DNA of 64,000 nt from an uncultured Sulfurovum sp. (GTDB lineage Bacteria; Campylobacterota; Campylobacteria; Campylobacterales; Sulfurovaceae): assembly GCA_902727855.1 (NCBI GenBank), contig CACVAS010000030.1, positions 1 to 64,000 of the forward strand, given 5' to 3'. Numbering within the stretch: position 1 is the stretch's first letter; each line of letters opens with the position of its first letter. Of this stretch, positions 9,008 through 18,967 are shown in pieces. The position numbers and the translations under genes were made by a program. The notes beneath the pieces were generated by a model. The model worked only from the letters and a program-made list of their open reading frames with translations, was not told the origin of the DNA and ran no database searches.

Positions 9008-11950
9008 TTACGAGATAATATCACTTATCATCTGAGACAATTCAGGACTATTAAGTTTAGTTCTATACTCTACATTAACACCCTCTTCTTTCAGCTTCTG
9101 GAAAAAGGCTTCTGCACTTTTTATTTGAAGTTTTTCTTTAATAGAAATATCATCAAAGTTATCATAACCTTTTGTTTCTACTATAAAATACAACTCTTTT
9201 TTATCATCTTTTTCGATTACATATCCAAAATCAGGATTGTAGTTTCGTCCATGAGCTGTAGGTATATTAACCTTTGGCAGCTTGGCAAATACGGTTATTT
9301 TTTTATCATCAGACTCATCTATGGTTAGCTTTTCTATATTACTATCCACTTCCATGAAATTTTCAGCATAAATAGATTTCTCTCTAATACTCGATTTTGT
9401 GATTTTATACGTTTCTACACCTAAACTTCCAACATTAATAAAGTCTTTGACCTTACCATCTTTATCTGTAAGAGATGTATTGCAAGTTTTTATCTCTTTA
9501 ATATCATACGAAATTTTATTAATGATAGTATCATATATAGCACTTACAAGTTGCTCTTCAATCTTTTTCAGTGCTAAGTTCTCATTCTTAGCTATAAGTT
9601 CAAATTTCTCTTTTTTTATACCATAAAGAACACTTGCTATTGTCTGTAAACTTAGTTTTGTATTATTTGATAAGGTCTTAATAAATTCATATATTGTAAA
9701 TATAGAGTGAGTATCTACTTTTACGCTCTCTTTTTCACTATCATGTTTGTTGTCATCTTCTACATGACTATCTCTTCTTATGATAATATCTTGCCCGCTT
9801 ATAATAAAATCGGCATTTATTTTCTTAATGGACTTTTCAATTAACTCTTTGGTATTTATATCATATTTAACGACTGCATCATAATTTAAAGTCTCCCATA
9901 AATTTTTAAATTTTAGAAATTTATTTTTATCAATTTTAATTTTACCCTTATCTTTACTAGCACTTCTATCTTTTGATTTAATTCTACTGGTACTTTTAAA
10001 ATAACTGTCAAAATACTCTTTAAGCTTTTGATTATCACACCCTTTTATCTCTAAGACTTCAAGCTCTTTTGATTTTTTACTGTACTGTTCTTTTGAAATA
10101 ATTATTTCACTCATATCTTCATCATCAATAGAAATAAAGTCCAACTCTTCTAACCTATTTAAAAGATTCACAGCAGACCTAGATGTTGCTGAAATACCAT
10201 TTTCAACCATAATATCTTCATTAAAAAGCTTTGATACTTGTTTAACACTATGCTCACTTATCTCATTCTGAATGGAACTTACAAAATCACTTTCTGTGGA
10301 TGGAACCACTACAAAAAGTTCATTAATAAAATCAAAATCATTATCTTCTTTAGTGATTCGTTTTCCATCTTGATTGACTGCAAGTCTTAAACCACGACCA
10401 ATCTGTTGAAGCTTAGAGATCTCAGAATTGCTTGGAGCTAATTTACAAAGTGTCATTACATTAGGGTTATCCCAACCCTCTTGTAAAGCCCATTGAGAAA
10501 AGATAAACCGTAAATCACTATCAAAAGAGAGTAACTCCTCTTTTTTATTTAAGATCAGTTCAATAGCTGCTTCTTCATCTTTAAGAGTTTTAGATTTTGA
10601 AAAATATCCACTATGCAACTCTTTTACATTATCTTGAGTTTTTAACAGATACTTTTTATACTCTTCATCTAAGTTATCTCTATTCAGTACATCTTTTAAG
10701 TTTTTTACATAAAGTTTTTCAAACAATAAAGCTAATTTACCACTATTACCATCATCAAGTAAATATTTATCAACTCTATCTATAAAGAACAGACATAGAG
10801 CTTTTATATCCATCTTAAAAAGCTCTTCCTCTCTTTCAAAATGGTTTTTAATAGCCGTATCAACTATTTGAGTTTGCATCGCATCTAAAAGAACACCATA
10901 ACTCTCACTTTCTCCCAGAGTTAAAGAGATACCATTAGCAAATAATACTTCACTTTTTGTAATCTTTTCAATGATATAACTTTTTAAATATTCTATATCT
11001 GCTTCTACTCCTAAGTTATCACCTTTTTCTAATTTTAATTTTTTAATTTTTGAATTAATATCCTTATACTCAAGAGTAGCTACATAATCTTTTTGCGTTC
11101 TACCCGATACACTTGTATATTCAATGGTATGATTATCAACATTTTCATTTCCAACAGTATCAACAGTAATAGCCTTTACAAGTCCTTGTGAAAAAGCATC
11201 AATACTATCCAATGTATAAACAAGATTTTTATATATTTTATCTTTAAATGTCGCACCAAACCTAAGTGTAAATAATGGATTAAACTCTTTTAAGTATTTT
11301 GCTGTCTGCTTCCCTTCAAATCTGTGAGGTTCATCAATGATAATTACAGGCTTCAAGTAGGCGATAGCTTCCATATAACTCTTAGCACGTCCTATTAAGC
11401 TCTGCTCTACACCTTTTTTATTTATCTTATTACTGGCACTATTAAATGATTGATAAGTAGATACCAGTACCGATATATTTTGATCACTCGCATTAATATA
11501 ATTTGCAACAGTTTTTTCACTATAATTAAATGTAGATATATTTTTACCATACTCTTTAACAAAAAACTCTTTGGTGATTTTTATATTTTTTAAAGTACCT
11601 TGACGTATAGGATTGGATGGTACAAGTATGATAAATTTTGATAAGCCATAATCACGATTTAATCTATAAATAGACTCTAAAAATGTAAAAGTTTTACCTG
11701 TACCTGTTTCCATGAGAGTGTCTATAACCAACTCATCTTTTATAGATACATCACCTATCTCTATTTTGTTAGATTCTCTCACCTCTGTTATATTTTCTAC
11801 TAAAATACTTTTAGAATTTTGCAAGTTAAAATCTGGGTTGCTTTTTCTATTATTATTTGGTTTAAACGATATGTTTTTAAAAACATTGCTTATACTATCA
11901 ACAGATTTTTCTTGGTAATCAAGCCTATCAAATTTTATTTTTAAACTCAT
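9008..11950 (-). CDS. res: Type III restriction enzyme, Res subunit
   Basis: A 980-residue ATP-dependent restriction subunit. Walker A is METGTGKTFTFLE (about residue 80). The DEAD-box-like motif II is IIIDEPHRFEG (about 205). Motif VI lies in QQIGRGLRL (about 518). The C-terminal nuclease shows NPDFGYVIEKDDKKELYF with VETKG (about 905-930), the PD-(D/E)XK core. With Mod it makes a two-subunit enzyme that cuts after translocating or sliding between two head-to-head sites. Length fits the family. It starts six bases after the mod stop, so the two form an operon. The frame appears intact. Confidence 0.93.
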   Translation of the reverse strand: MSLKIKFDRLDYQEKSVDSISNVFKNISFKPNNNRKSNPDFNLQNSKSILVENITEVRESNKIEIGDVSIKDELVIDTLMETGTGKTFTFLESIYRLNRDYGLSKFIILVPSNPIRQGTLKNIKITKEFFVKEYGKNISTFNYSEKTVANYINASDQNISVLVSTYQSFNSASNKINKKGVEQSLIGRAKSYMEAIAYLKPVIIIDEPHRFEGKQTAKYLKEFNPLFTLRFGATFKDKIYKNLVYTLDSIDAFSQGLVKAITVDTVGNENVDNHTIEYTSVSGRTQKDYVATLEYKDINSKIKKLKLEKGDNLGVEADIEYLKSYIIEKITKSEVLFANGISLTLGESESYGVLLDAMQTQIVDTAIKNHFEREEELFKMDIKALCLFFIDRVDKYLLDDGNSGKLALLFEKLYVKNLKDVLNRDNLDEEYKKYLLKTQDNVKELHSGYFSKSKTLKDEEAAIELILNKKEELLSFDSDLRFIFSQWALQEGWDNPNVMTLCKLAPSNSEISKLQQIGRGLRLAVNQDGKRITKEDNDFDFINELFVVVPSTESDFVSSIQNEISEHSVKQVSKLFNEDIMVENGISATSRSAVNLLNRLEELDFISIDDEDMSEIIISKEQYSKKSKELEVLEIKGCDNQKLKEYFDSYFKSTSRIKSKDRSASKDKGKIKIDKNKFLKFKNLWETLNYDAVVKYDINTKELIEKSIKKINADFIISGQDIIIRRDSHVEDDNKHDSEKESVKVDTHSIFTIYEFIKTLSNNTKLSLQTIASVLYGIKKEKFELIAKNENLALKKIEEQLVSAIYDTIINKISYDIKEIKTCNTSLTDKDGKVKDFINVGSLGVETYKITKSSIREKSIYAENFMEVDSNIEKLTIDESDDKKITVFAKLPKVNIPTAHGRNYNPDFGYVIEKDDKKELYFIVETKGYDNFDDISIKEKLQIKSAEAFFQKLKEEGVNVEYRTKLNSPELSQMISDIIS

Positions 11951-11956
11951 TTAGGC

Positions 11957-13870
11957 TTAACCTCTAAATCTAAGTTTGTCAGATTTGATACCTATGCTAC
12001 TTACGGCACTTTCAAGTTCTAGTGTAAATTTGTCATCTTTTATATTTGGAGAATATACAGTTATATATTCAAGTTCTTTTTTACCCTTGATCTCATCAAT
12101 TAATGTATCAATTTCCATATCACCCAGAACAAAAACAACATTTGAAACAATATATAATTTTTCTTCTATAAGTGTTTGTATTTTGGAACTAAGGGGTAAG
12201 CTTTCAGCGACAAGGAGGTTATAAAGTATATCTTCTATTGAGTCAATAGAAGGAAGTTCAAATATCTCTTTCATATCAGTTTGTGTCATTTCTTCTAGTG
12301 ATTTTTGATATATTTTTTGTTTTAAGTCTTCTACTATCTCAAAGGTTCTAAAGCCTATATCACCTTTAGCTATTTTATCTCCAGCTCTTTTTATTCTTTC
12401 TAGGGTAATATCAAAAATTGTATTATATTTAAGTTTTCTAGCTTCACTTTGTTCAGCAGTTCTTTCTGCCCATTGAACAGTTATAAACTTTCGGTTTGTA
12501 GTATATTGAGAATTTAGTTCCATAGTAGCATGAGCAGTTGTTCCACTTCCTGCAAAAAAGTCCAATACTACATCATTTTTATCCGTAGAAATTGTAATCA
12601 AATCCTTTATCAATTGAACAGATTTTGGGTTATTAAAGGTATTTAGTTCCATAATTTCATGAAACTCACTCGTTGCAGTATCCGAAGTATAATCACTGTC
12701 TAGTAAAAATGATTTCATTTTTACTGACTTCATATCACCATCGTTTTCTAAATAAACTTTTTCAAATATATCAAACTCATTTCTTCTCTCAACTTTTTTA
12801 ACTTCTAATAAAAACGTTTTTTGTAAAAATGTTTTTTTGCCCCATCTCCATCGTCCGTCTGTACCATTTGATAACTTTGGTGTAATAATTACAGGATTGT
12901 CAAATTCATTTTTTTCCAGTGATACTTTATTTAATTTAATATCATAATAAACAGGATAGTACATATTCGGTCTATCTTCTCGTTTAGCACCAGATCCCCT
13001 TTTTCTTAACCCTTGTTCTCTATATAATTTATTATTTTCTTTATCTAAATGCTTATAGTCTTTTAATTGCTCTTCCGTTAAGGCTAGGCCTTTCGCAAGA
13101 AAATTATCAGATTTTTGATAAATTAAAATATACTCATGAGCTGTAGCTATATTCTTTTTATCACTTCTTCCAGCAATATTATTAACTATTGACAATTCCC
13201 CTACAAAATTATCATTTCCAAAAACTTCATCACATAAAAGCTTTAATTGTGCCACTTCATTATCATCTATTGATAGAAAAATAGATCCATCATCTTTTAA
13301 TAAATCACGAGCGATCAATAACCTCGGATACATAAAAGAAAGCCATCCACTATGAGTTTTTGCACCTTGTATATTTTCAATATAATCTATATATTCTTTA
13401 TCATATCCTAACTCTTCAAGAGTCTCTTCTGTATTCGACGTAAAATCATCATTATAAACAAATCCATCATTCTTAGTATTGTAAGGAGGGTCAATATATA
13501 TCATTTTAATAGATTCAAAATAGTTTTGGCGAAGTATCTTTAACGCATCAAGGTTATCCCCTTTGATAAGTATATTCTCCGTAGTATCCCAGTTTTTACT
13601 ATTGTCATCATTTAAAGGTTTTAAAACTTTATAGTTTTTAGAAAATGCTGTATGATAAGCCTCTTTTTTACCAACCCAATTTAACCCATAACCATCTTCC
13701 TTTATATCTGCTTTTGAAGGGTCTAAACTCATTTGTAGCTTTTTAGGGTCAATAATATATTTACCATCCTCATCTATACTAATGGCATGAGGAAATTGAT
13801 TTTTTAGAAGTTCATAGTTTATATCGTTTATACTCTGCTCGTTTATCACATTTTCTTTTTGTTTCATCAA
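11957..13870 (-). CDS. mod: Type III site-specific DNA methyltransferase, Mod subunit
   Basis: A 637-residue beta-class amino-methyltransferase, probably N6-adenine. The catalytic motif DPPYNTKNDGFVYNDDF comes first (about residue 126). The AdoMet-binding motif LDFFAGSGTTAHATMELN follows near residue 438, the order expected for beta-class enzymes. The region between is the probable target recognition domain (about 200-400). Together with Res it protects or cuts DNA at an unknown asymmetric site. I saw no simple-sequence tract inside the gene of the kind that drives phase-variable mod genes. It is the first gene of the mod-res operon. Confidence 0.93.
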   Translation of the reverse strand: MMKQKENVINEQSINDINYELLKNQFPHAISIDEDGKYIIDPKKLQMSLDPSKADIKEDGYGLNWVGKKEAYHTAFSKNYKVLKPLNDDNSKNWDTTENILIKGDNLDALKILRQNYFESIKMIYIDPPYNTKNDGFVYNDDFTSNTEETLEELGYDKEYIDYIENIQGAKTHSGWLSFMYPRLLIARDLLKDDGSIFLSIDDNEVAQLKLLCDEVFGNDNFVGELSIVNNIAGRSDKKNIATAHEYILIYQKSDNFLAKGLALTEEQLKDYKHLDKENNKLYREQGLRKRGSGAKREDRPNMYYPVYYDIKLNKVSLEKNEFDNPVIITPKLSNGTDGRWRWGKKTFLQKTFLLEVKKVERRNEFDIFEKVYLENDGDMKSVKMKSFLLDSDYTSDTATSEFHEIMELNTFNNPKSVQLIKDLITISTDKNDVVLDFFAGSGTTAHATMELNSQYTTNRKFITVQWAERTAEQSEARKLKYNTIFDITLERIKRAGDKIAKGDIGFRTFEIVEDLKQKIYQKSLEEMTQTDMKEIFELPSIDSIEDILYNLLVAESLPLSSKIQTLIEEKLYIVSNVVFVLGDMEIDTLIDEIKGKKELEYITVYSPNIKDDKFTLELESAVSSIGIKSDKLRFRG

Positions 13871-13925
13871 TGTTTCACCCTTGTTTATATGACAGATATT
13901 ATATTAAAATATTGTTATGGACTTG

Positions 13926-14090
13926 TTAAGGAATATCTTTTACAATAAATCCTATATTTTCTAATTCGGTTTTATCGCTTACAGTTACATACTCTTTATC
14001 CATCGCTAAACATAATAAATGTGTAGGTCTCGACATAGCTACAAATAACAATTTTATTTTATTTTTCAGTGCCGATGAAGGATAAATAAC
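13926..14090 (-). pseudogene. Decayed 3' end of a UvrD-family helicase
   Basis: On the minus strand a 54-codon frame ends at TAA (13926-13928) and reads YPSSALKNKIKLLFVAMSRP, then THLLCLAMDKEYVTV. LFVAMSRPTHLL is the conserved motif VI block near the C-terminus of UvrD/PcrA-like helicases. An in-frame TGA lies at 14091-14093 and the rest of the helicase is absent. There is no start codon or ribosome binding site. The fragment sits directly upstream of the type III operon, which suggests a deleted or replaced defence or repair gene. Confidence 0.7.
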
Positions 14091-14110
14091 TCAAAGCACC
14101 ATAGAAGTTA

Positions 14111-14824
14111 CTACAACCTTTTAAACACCACTTTACCCTCTACCACTACACCCACCTTACCTTGGCAAGCAAGTGAAGGTAAAGAGATGTATTTACCCAA
14201 CATTTTAGACTGGTGGAAATGTCCTTCTATAACTAAGTCAACATCTTCATAGTGTTTTAAAATGGACTCAACCCTATTTTCAAAACCAGTAAAAGTATGA
14301 CATATATGTTTTTTAGAGAGTTTTTTCATTCTATCATCAATGATAGCTTTGTCAAAAAGTTTTAAAAACTGAAGTGTTTTTTTATGACGTAATAGTTTAC
14401 AATATAGGTTGTATCCAAACCCTGTTTCATATTTATCCCCATGAGAGAGTGCTACTTTTTTATTGTCAAGTAAAAAGACTTTAGGCTGTGCATCCCTGCT
14501 ATAGACATTCATATTTGTAAATATGTTTTTCAAACAAAAGTCATGGTTTCCTTCAAAATAGTGTATTTCTATGGTTTCAGATAGCTTTTGTAAAAGGTCA
14601 ATAACCTCATGTGAAAAAGTTTGTATATAGTCATTATATCCAAAGAGCAAATCAAAATTATCACCCATCAAAAAAACTTGATCGGTTTTTATCTCTTTTT
14701 TTTCTATAGCTAAAAGTAGTTTTAAGAAAGCATCACCATGATGAGGGTAATGTGAATCTGCTATAAATATAGCGCCCTCTTTTATCTTCATCATTTCATC
14801 ATTTTTTGAACTTATTATACTCAT
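14111..14824 (-). CDS. Calcineurin-like metallophosphoesterase, candidate UDP-2,3-diacylglucosamine pyrophosphatase
   Basis: A 237-residue protein with all metal-binding motifs of this fold in order: FIADSHYPHHGD (residue 20), MGDNFDLLFG (53), EGNHDF (95), ALSHGDKY (128) and IEGHFHQSK (200). The spacing and the GD..DLLFG block resemble LpxH-type enzymes, which cleave UDP-2,3-diacylglucosamine in lipid A synthesis. Campylobacterota can use divergent enzymes at this step, so the assignment is tentative. The start is uncertain: ATG at 14824 or ATGs at 14794/14791. It follows the helicase remnant by 20 bases. Confidence 0.75.
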   Translation of the reverse strand: MSIISSKNDEMMKIKEGAIFIADSHYPHHGDAFLKLLLAIEKKEIKTDQVFLMGDNFDLLFGYNDYIQTFSHEVIDLLQKLSETIEIHYFEGNHDFCLKNIFTNMNVYSRDAQPKVFLLDNKKVALSHGDKYETGFGYNLYCKLLRHKKTLQFLKLFDKAIIDDRMKKLSKKHICHTFTGFENRVESILKHYEDVDLVIEGHFHQSKMLGKYISLPSLACQGKVGVVVEGKVVFKRL

Positions 14825-14928
14825 ACTATTTGCAATACCCTTTTGTCAGAAACTTTGCATATTGTATCATTTCACTCTTACCTAAACCGTATTTTCAAAA
14901 TGTTTCTAAGATAAATGTTTCTAAGATA

Positions 14929-15912
14929 TTAGCTACGACATAAGTCATCATCTAAATTACAATGATTTAATAATATATCATTAATAATAATATGCCCATG
15001 ATTCAATGCTGAAGCAATAGACCCACCAAGGTGTCCAGCCATATCTCCAGCTATATAAACACCAGGTGCATTTAAATTGGTATGATCAACTAGTGGATTT
15101 CCCTTTTCATCCAATACAATGTTCGTATTTTTAAGAAACTCTTTGGGTGTGGAACCGCCTAGTCCATAAATGACTCTGTCATAGGTATGTACACTTCCAT
15201 CATCATACGTGACTTTGACTTTACCCTCAGCATCTTCAACAGATGTGATATCAACACCAAGTTTTAACGTTATTTTTCCCTCATCAACCTTTTGCATCAT
15301 ATTGTTTATATTTTTAGGGTTAGGACGTGTAAGTGTTTCTTTTCTATAGTTGAGTGTGACACTATTGTCATTATAGATATAATACGCAAACTCTACAGCA
15401 CTGTCACCTCCACCTACAACGAGTACCTTTTCATTACCCTTACATTCTAAAATATTAAAATTTATCACCTTACTTAAAGACTTTGGTAGCTTATAATCAG
15501 GTTTATTGGGTTTTCCCATCTTACCAATAGCCACTATCATATTTTTAGCACTAAAGGTTTCATTGGTATTGGTGACTATCTCAAACAGTTCGTTGGTTTT
15601 ACTAATACTCGACACTTCAGTATGAAACTTCGCATCAATAAGGTACTTCTCAAGCGCATCATCAAATAAATTTAATGTACTCTCTTTTGTACCTCCATCA
15701 AAGTCTATATTACCTTGAAGCGTTACCTCTATGCCTTTCCAGTCTTTATCAACAGGTTTATTATCTTTAAAGTATTTCCTGATGGTATCAGAGTGATTGG
15801 CACTTTTTTCAAAAAGAACAACCTCTTCTACACCCAAAATAACTGCCTCACAAGCTGTAGCTATGCCTGCAGGTCCTGCTCCAATAATTGCTATGTCATA
15901 AATTTTACTCAT
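14929..15912 (-). CDS. FAD/NAD(P)-dependent oxidoreductase, thioredoxin-reductase-like
   Basis: A 327-residue two-dinucleotide-domain flavoprotein. The FAD motif is IIGAGPAGIATACEA near the N-terminus, the NAD(P)H motif is VLVVGGGDSAVEFA (about residue 165), and the C-terminal FAD contact is GVYIAGDMAG (about 285). The CxxC redox pair of true thioredoxin reductases is missing. It therefore resembles the YpdA/ferredoxin-NADP reductase-like branch, and the electron acceptor is unknown. ATG at 15912 has AGGTG upstream and is preferred over the ATG at 15924. It is transcribed away from the gene at 16082. Confidence 0.8.
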   Translation of the reverse strand: MSKIYDIAIIGAGPAGIATACEAVILGVEEVVLFEKSANHSDTIRKYFKDNKPVDKDWKGIEVTLQGNIDFDGGTKESTLNLFDDALEKYLIDAKFHTEVSSISKTNELFEIVTNTNETFSAKNMIVAIGKMGKPNKPDYKLPKSLSKVINFNILECKGNEKVLVVGGGDSAVEFAYYIYNDNSVTLNYRKETLTRPNPKNINNMMQKVDEGKITLKLGVDITSVEDAEGKVKVTYDDGSVHTYDRVIYGLGGSTPKEFLKNTNIVLDEKGNPLVDHTNLNAPGVYIAGDMAGHLGGSIASALNHGHIIINDILLNHCNLDDDLCRS

Positions 15913-16081
15913 ACTACACCTCATATAGTTTTTTTGTTCTCATTAACCACTATAAACCATAATATTATAAAAAATATTAATAGTCAATAATAATTCTGAT
16001 ATTTTATTGGTATATAAATTGCACTTAATAAGGTTTTTAGAATATCTCGCAATAATTACATATTAAATAAAAAGGGACATA

Positions 16082-16537
16082 ATGAATACATTTCAACTTA
16101 CCCAACCCGTATTAGAAGGTTATAAAAATGAGAAGCTCACTGAAGAGAGAGTGAATCTTTTAACAACACAAGCCAATGAACAGATTAACGAAATATCTCA
16201 AAATGAAGCACTATATAATCGTTTCGTAGGTGAAGTTAATGCACCTAAAAATGTAGATAATCTTATTCTATGGCTATTTTTTATGTCAGATGAAGACAGA
16301 TGCTGTGACTATATACGTGCATTTGGTAAAGACTTTAGAGACATGATACCCATAAGTGATTTAGGTGACTTGTTACTTTACATTGTATACTTAAAAAAAG
16401 TTGAAGACATTGAACTCGATGGATTTGATTATTTAGTGACACATAAAGATGAAGGCATAGAAGAAGTTGACCAATTTAGTTTTACCAACATCTTTCTTTA
16501 TATTCAAAAATCAAAAGAAGTAGCGATAGAATTTTAA
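16082..16537 (+). CDS. Hypothetical acidic protein
   Basis: A 151-residue, acidic, alpha-helical soluble protein with no signal peptide. It contains a Cys pair (DEDRCCDYIR, about residue 75) that could bind metal or be redox active. I recognise no family. AAGGGACATA precedes the ATG. It diverges from the flavoprotein gene and ends 17 bases before argC on the opposite strand. Confidence 0.6.
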   Translation: MNTFQLTQPVLEGYKNEKLTEERVNLLTTQANEQINEISQNEALYNRFVGEVNAPKNVDNLILWLFFMSDEDRCCDYIRAFGKDFRDMIPISDLGDLLLYIVYLKKVEDIELDGFDYLVTHKDEGIEEVDQFSFTNIFLYIQKSKEVAIEF

Positions 16538-16554
16538 CGTCTACTTCATCACCA

Positions 16555-17562
16555 CTACGGCATATAAGGAATAACGGGTAACCCCATGCCTTCGTTATAT
16601 CCACACATGAGATTGGCCGCGGCCAATGCCTGTGAAGATGCACCACGTAAAATATTGTCAATCGCAGATGAGACAAACAATGCATTGCCTTTTTTAATGG
16701 CATAAATGTCACAAAAGTGTGTACCTGCTGTACTTTTTATATCTACAGGGTTTTCACGTATACGTATAAACGGATCATCTTTATAATGCTCTTTAAGTAT
16801 AGCCAGTGGATTTACATCTTCTTTTAAGGTGCCATAGACCGAGACCAACTCACCACGTGTTACAGGTATAAGGTGTGGTACAAAATTTACATTGAGCTTC
16901 ACACCATGTACCTTTTCTATCTTCTCTGCTATCTCTGGTTCATGACGGTGACTTAAAGCTTTATAGGCAAATATATTTTCATTCATATTGACATAATGTG
17001 CATTTTCACTAAGATTTTTACCTGCACCTGAGAGTCCCGACTTAGCATCAACAAAAAGTGGTGCATTTGCATCTAAGTATGGTACCAAAGGTAATATACC
17101 TAACAGTGTAGCGGTTGGGTAACACCCTGGGCCTGCTGCAAGGTTTGTCGTTTTCAACGCTTCACGGTAGTACTCTATTAGTGCATAAACAGACTCATTG
17201 ATGTGTTCTTTGTCTTCATGTGGACAATAGTTCTCTTCATAAGTATCAATCTCTAAACGGTAGTCTGCTGAAAGGTCTACTACTTTAACACCTTTGTCCA
17301 GTAACGCTTTGGCAAAGCCCATAGATGCTTTATGAGGGAGTGCTAAAAAAACAAGCTCACAACGCTCAGCCACAACAGTCGCATCTGCTTTTTCTACAGG
17401 CAATGAGATGATATCTTGCATTGAAGGATGTAACGCTTCTACGTCAATACCTCCTTGTGTTGTTGCTAGATAGCTTAGGGTAAAACCATTATGTGTGATT
17501 AACATTTTTATGAGTTCTAAACCAGTGTACCCACTAGCACCTACTATGCCGACTTTAATCAT
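16555..17562 (-). CDS. argC: N-acetyl-gamma-glutamyl-phosphate reductase
   Basis: A 335-residue enzyme of arginine synthesis that reduces N-acetylglutamyl phosphate to the semialdehyde with NADPH. The N-terminal VGIVGASGYTGLELIKML is the nucleotide-binding motif. The active-site Cys is in AAGPGCYPTATLLG (about residue 147). LIPVTRGELVSVYGTL with the downstream His block is also typical. Length matches the family. GGAAAG precedes the ATG. It lies 17 bases downstream of greA and is probably cotranscribed with it. Confidence 0.96.
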   Translation of the reverse strand: MIKVGIVGASGYTGLELIKMLITHNGFTLSYLATTQGGIDVEALHPSMQDIISLPVEKADATVVAERCELVFLALPHKASMGFAKALLDKGVKVVDLSADYRLEIDTYEENYCPHEDKEHINESVYALIEYYREALKTTNLAAGPGCYPTATLLGILPLVPYLDANAPLFVDAKSGLSGAGKNLSENAHYVNMNENIFAYKALSHRHEPEIAEKIEKVHGVKLNVNFVPHLIPVTRGELVSVYGTLKEDVNPLAILKEHYKDDPFIRIRENPVDIKSTAGTHFCDIYAIKKGNALFVSSAIDNILRGASSQALAAANLMCGYNEGMGLPVIPYMP

Positions 17563-17579
17563 AGTTCTTTCCTTAATCT

Positions 17580-18065
17580 CTAAATAGTAATTTCAACATA
17601 TGATACCTCTTCAATATCATACGTTTTTTTACCAGATGGTAATGCCATGACTATCTCATCACCCTCTTCTTTTCCTAACAGTGCTTTCGCCATAGGCGAT
17701 GCTATAGAGATAAGTCCTTTACTAGGGTTTGACTCTGTACCACCAACAATTGTGTATGTTACTTCTTCGTCTGTATTTTGGTCTGTAAGTTGCACTGTTG
17801 AGCCAAAGCTTATACGTGCATGTTGAAGTTTAGAAGGGTCTACAACTTGTGCACGACCTACTAAGTCAGTTAGCTCAGCAATGCGTGCTTCCATTAAACC
17901 TTGCTCATCTTTTGCTGCATGATACTCTGCATTTTCTTTTAAATCACCCTGCGCTCTAGCTTCATCTATCACTTTTGCAATTCTGTTACGTTCATGCGTT
18001 TTTAATACTTCTAATTCTTCACTCAACTTTTTATAGGTTACTTCTAACATCGGCTCTTTTTGCAC
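17580..18065 (-). CDS. greA: Transcription elongation factor GreA
   Basis: A 161-residue protein with the GreA layout: an N-terminal coiled coil carrying ARAQGDLKENAEYHAAKDEQ (residues 34-53), including the acidic tip that enters the RNA polymerase secondary channel, and a C-terminal FKBP-like domain (about 85-161). It stimulates cleavage of backtracked transcripts. The start is a GTG at 18065 with AAGGATGTATC upstream; an internal ATG five codons later is an alternative. It is transcribed divergently from surE. Confidence 0.95.
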   Translation of the reverse strand: MQKEPMLEVTYKKLSEELEVLKTHERNRIAKVIDEARAQGDLKENAEYHAAKDEQGLMEARIAELTDLVGRAQVVDPSKLQHARISFGSTVQLTDQNTDEEVTYTIVGGTESNPSKGLISIASPMAKALLGKEEGDEIVMALPSGKKTYDIEEVSYVEITI

Positions 18066-18098
18066 GATACATCCTTACATACGTTTATTGATTAAGAT

Positions 18099-18120
18099 AT
18101 TATAGCAAATAAGTTATAAT
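18099..18120. promoter_or_regulatory. Divergent -10 elements between greA and surE
   Basis: TATAAT on the plus strand at 18115-18120 faces surE. The complement of ATTATA at 18099-18104 gives TATAAT facing greA. The two cores are only ten bases apart, so transcription of the two genes may be mutually exclusive or co-regulated. Confidence 0.55.
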
Positions 18121-18178
18121 AGGGCTAAAAAAGTAAATAAATGATAAGAAATAAATTTCAATACATCAGAGGTACGTA

Positions 18179-18967
18179 ATGACACATCGTAAACATATTT
18201 TAGTCACCAATGATGATGGCTTTGAGGCAGAGGGTATTCTTGCACTAGTCGAAGCCTTAAAACCACTTGCTAAAGTCACAGTGGTTGCACCCAGTACAGA
18301 AAAATCTGCATGTGGTCACTCTCTGACTTTAACACGTCCTCTCAATTTTATAGAAGTAGAAGAGGACTATTATAAACTTGATGATGGTACACCCACAGAT
18401 TGTGTCTTCCTTTCACTAACCAAACTTTTTGATGACAATAATAAACCTGATCTTGTAATCTCAGGTATCAACATTGGCTCAAACATGGGTGAAGATATTA
18501 CCTACTCTGGTACTGCTTCTGCGGCTATGGAGTCTGTGTTACAAGGCATTCCTGCTATTGCCATTTCACAAGTCTATGCCAATGGGAGAGAAAGTATAAA
18601 AACACATGGCTATACACTTGCTATGCAAACCATACAAACATTGGTGAAGAAAATATTTGAAGGTACCTACCCTCTTCCTGAACGTAAGTTTATCAATGTC
18701 AATATCCCACCCATAGCTCCAGAGACATGCAAAGGATTTAAAGCCACAAGAGCGGGAAACAAACTCTATAGTTTTCATTCTGAAGTACACCATAATCCTA
18801 GAGGTGTAGAATACTACTGGATAGGATTACCAAAATTAGGTTGGATGGAGACCAAAGGACATACGACAGACTTTGAAGCCATCAATGATGGGTACATTTC
18901 CATTACCCCTATACATCTCGATATGACTTCACATGATGATATTGAAGCCTTAAATAAATGGATATAA
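18179..18967 (+). CDS. surE: 5'/3'-nucleotidase SurE
   Basis: A 262-residue metal-dependent nucleoside monophosphate phosphatase. The metal site is ILVTNDDGFEAEGI (residues 7-20), with Asp-Asp coordinating the ion. Other conserved blocks are VAPSTEKSACGHSLTLTRPL and ISGINIGSNMGEDITYSGTA (about 100-119). Length is normal. GAGGT precedes the ATG. It heads the long operon that ends with the polyamine genes: its stop is immediately followed by the ThiF-type gene. Confidence 0.95.
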   Translation: MTHRKHILVTNDDGFEAEGILALVEALKPLAKVTVVAPSTEKSACGHSLTLTRPLNFIEVEEDYYKLDDGTPTDCVFLSLTKLFDDNNKPDLVISGINIGSNMGEDITYSGTASAAMESVLQGIPAIAISQVYANGRESIKTHGYTLAMQTIQTLVKKIFEGTYPLPERKFINVNIPPIAPETCKGFKATRAGNKLYSFHSEVHHNPRGVEYYWIGLPKLGWMETKGHTTDFEAINDGYISITPIHLDMTSHDDIEALNKWI

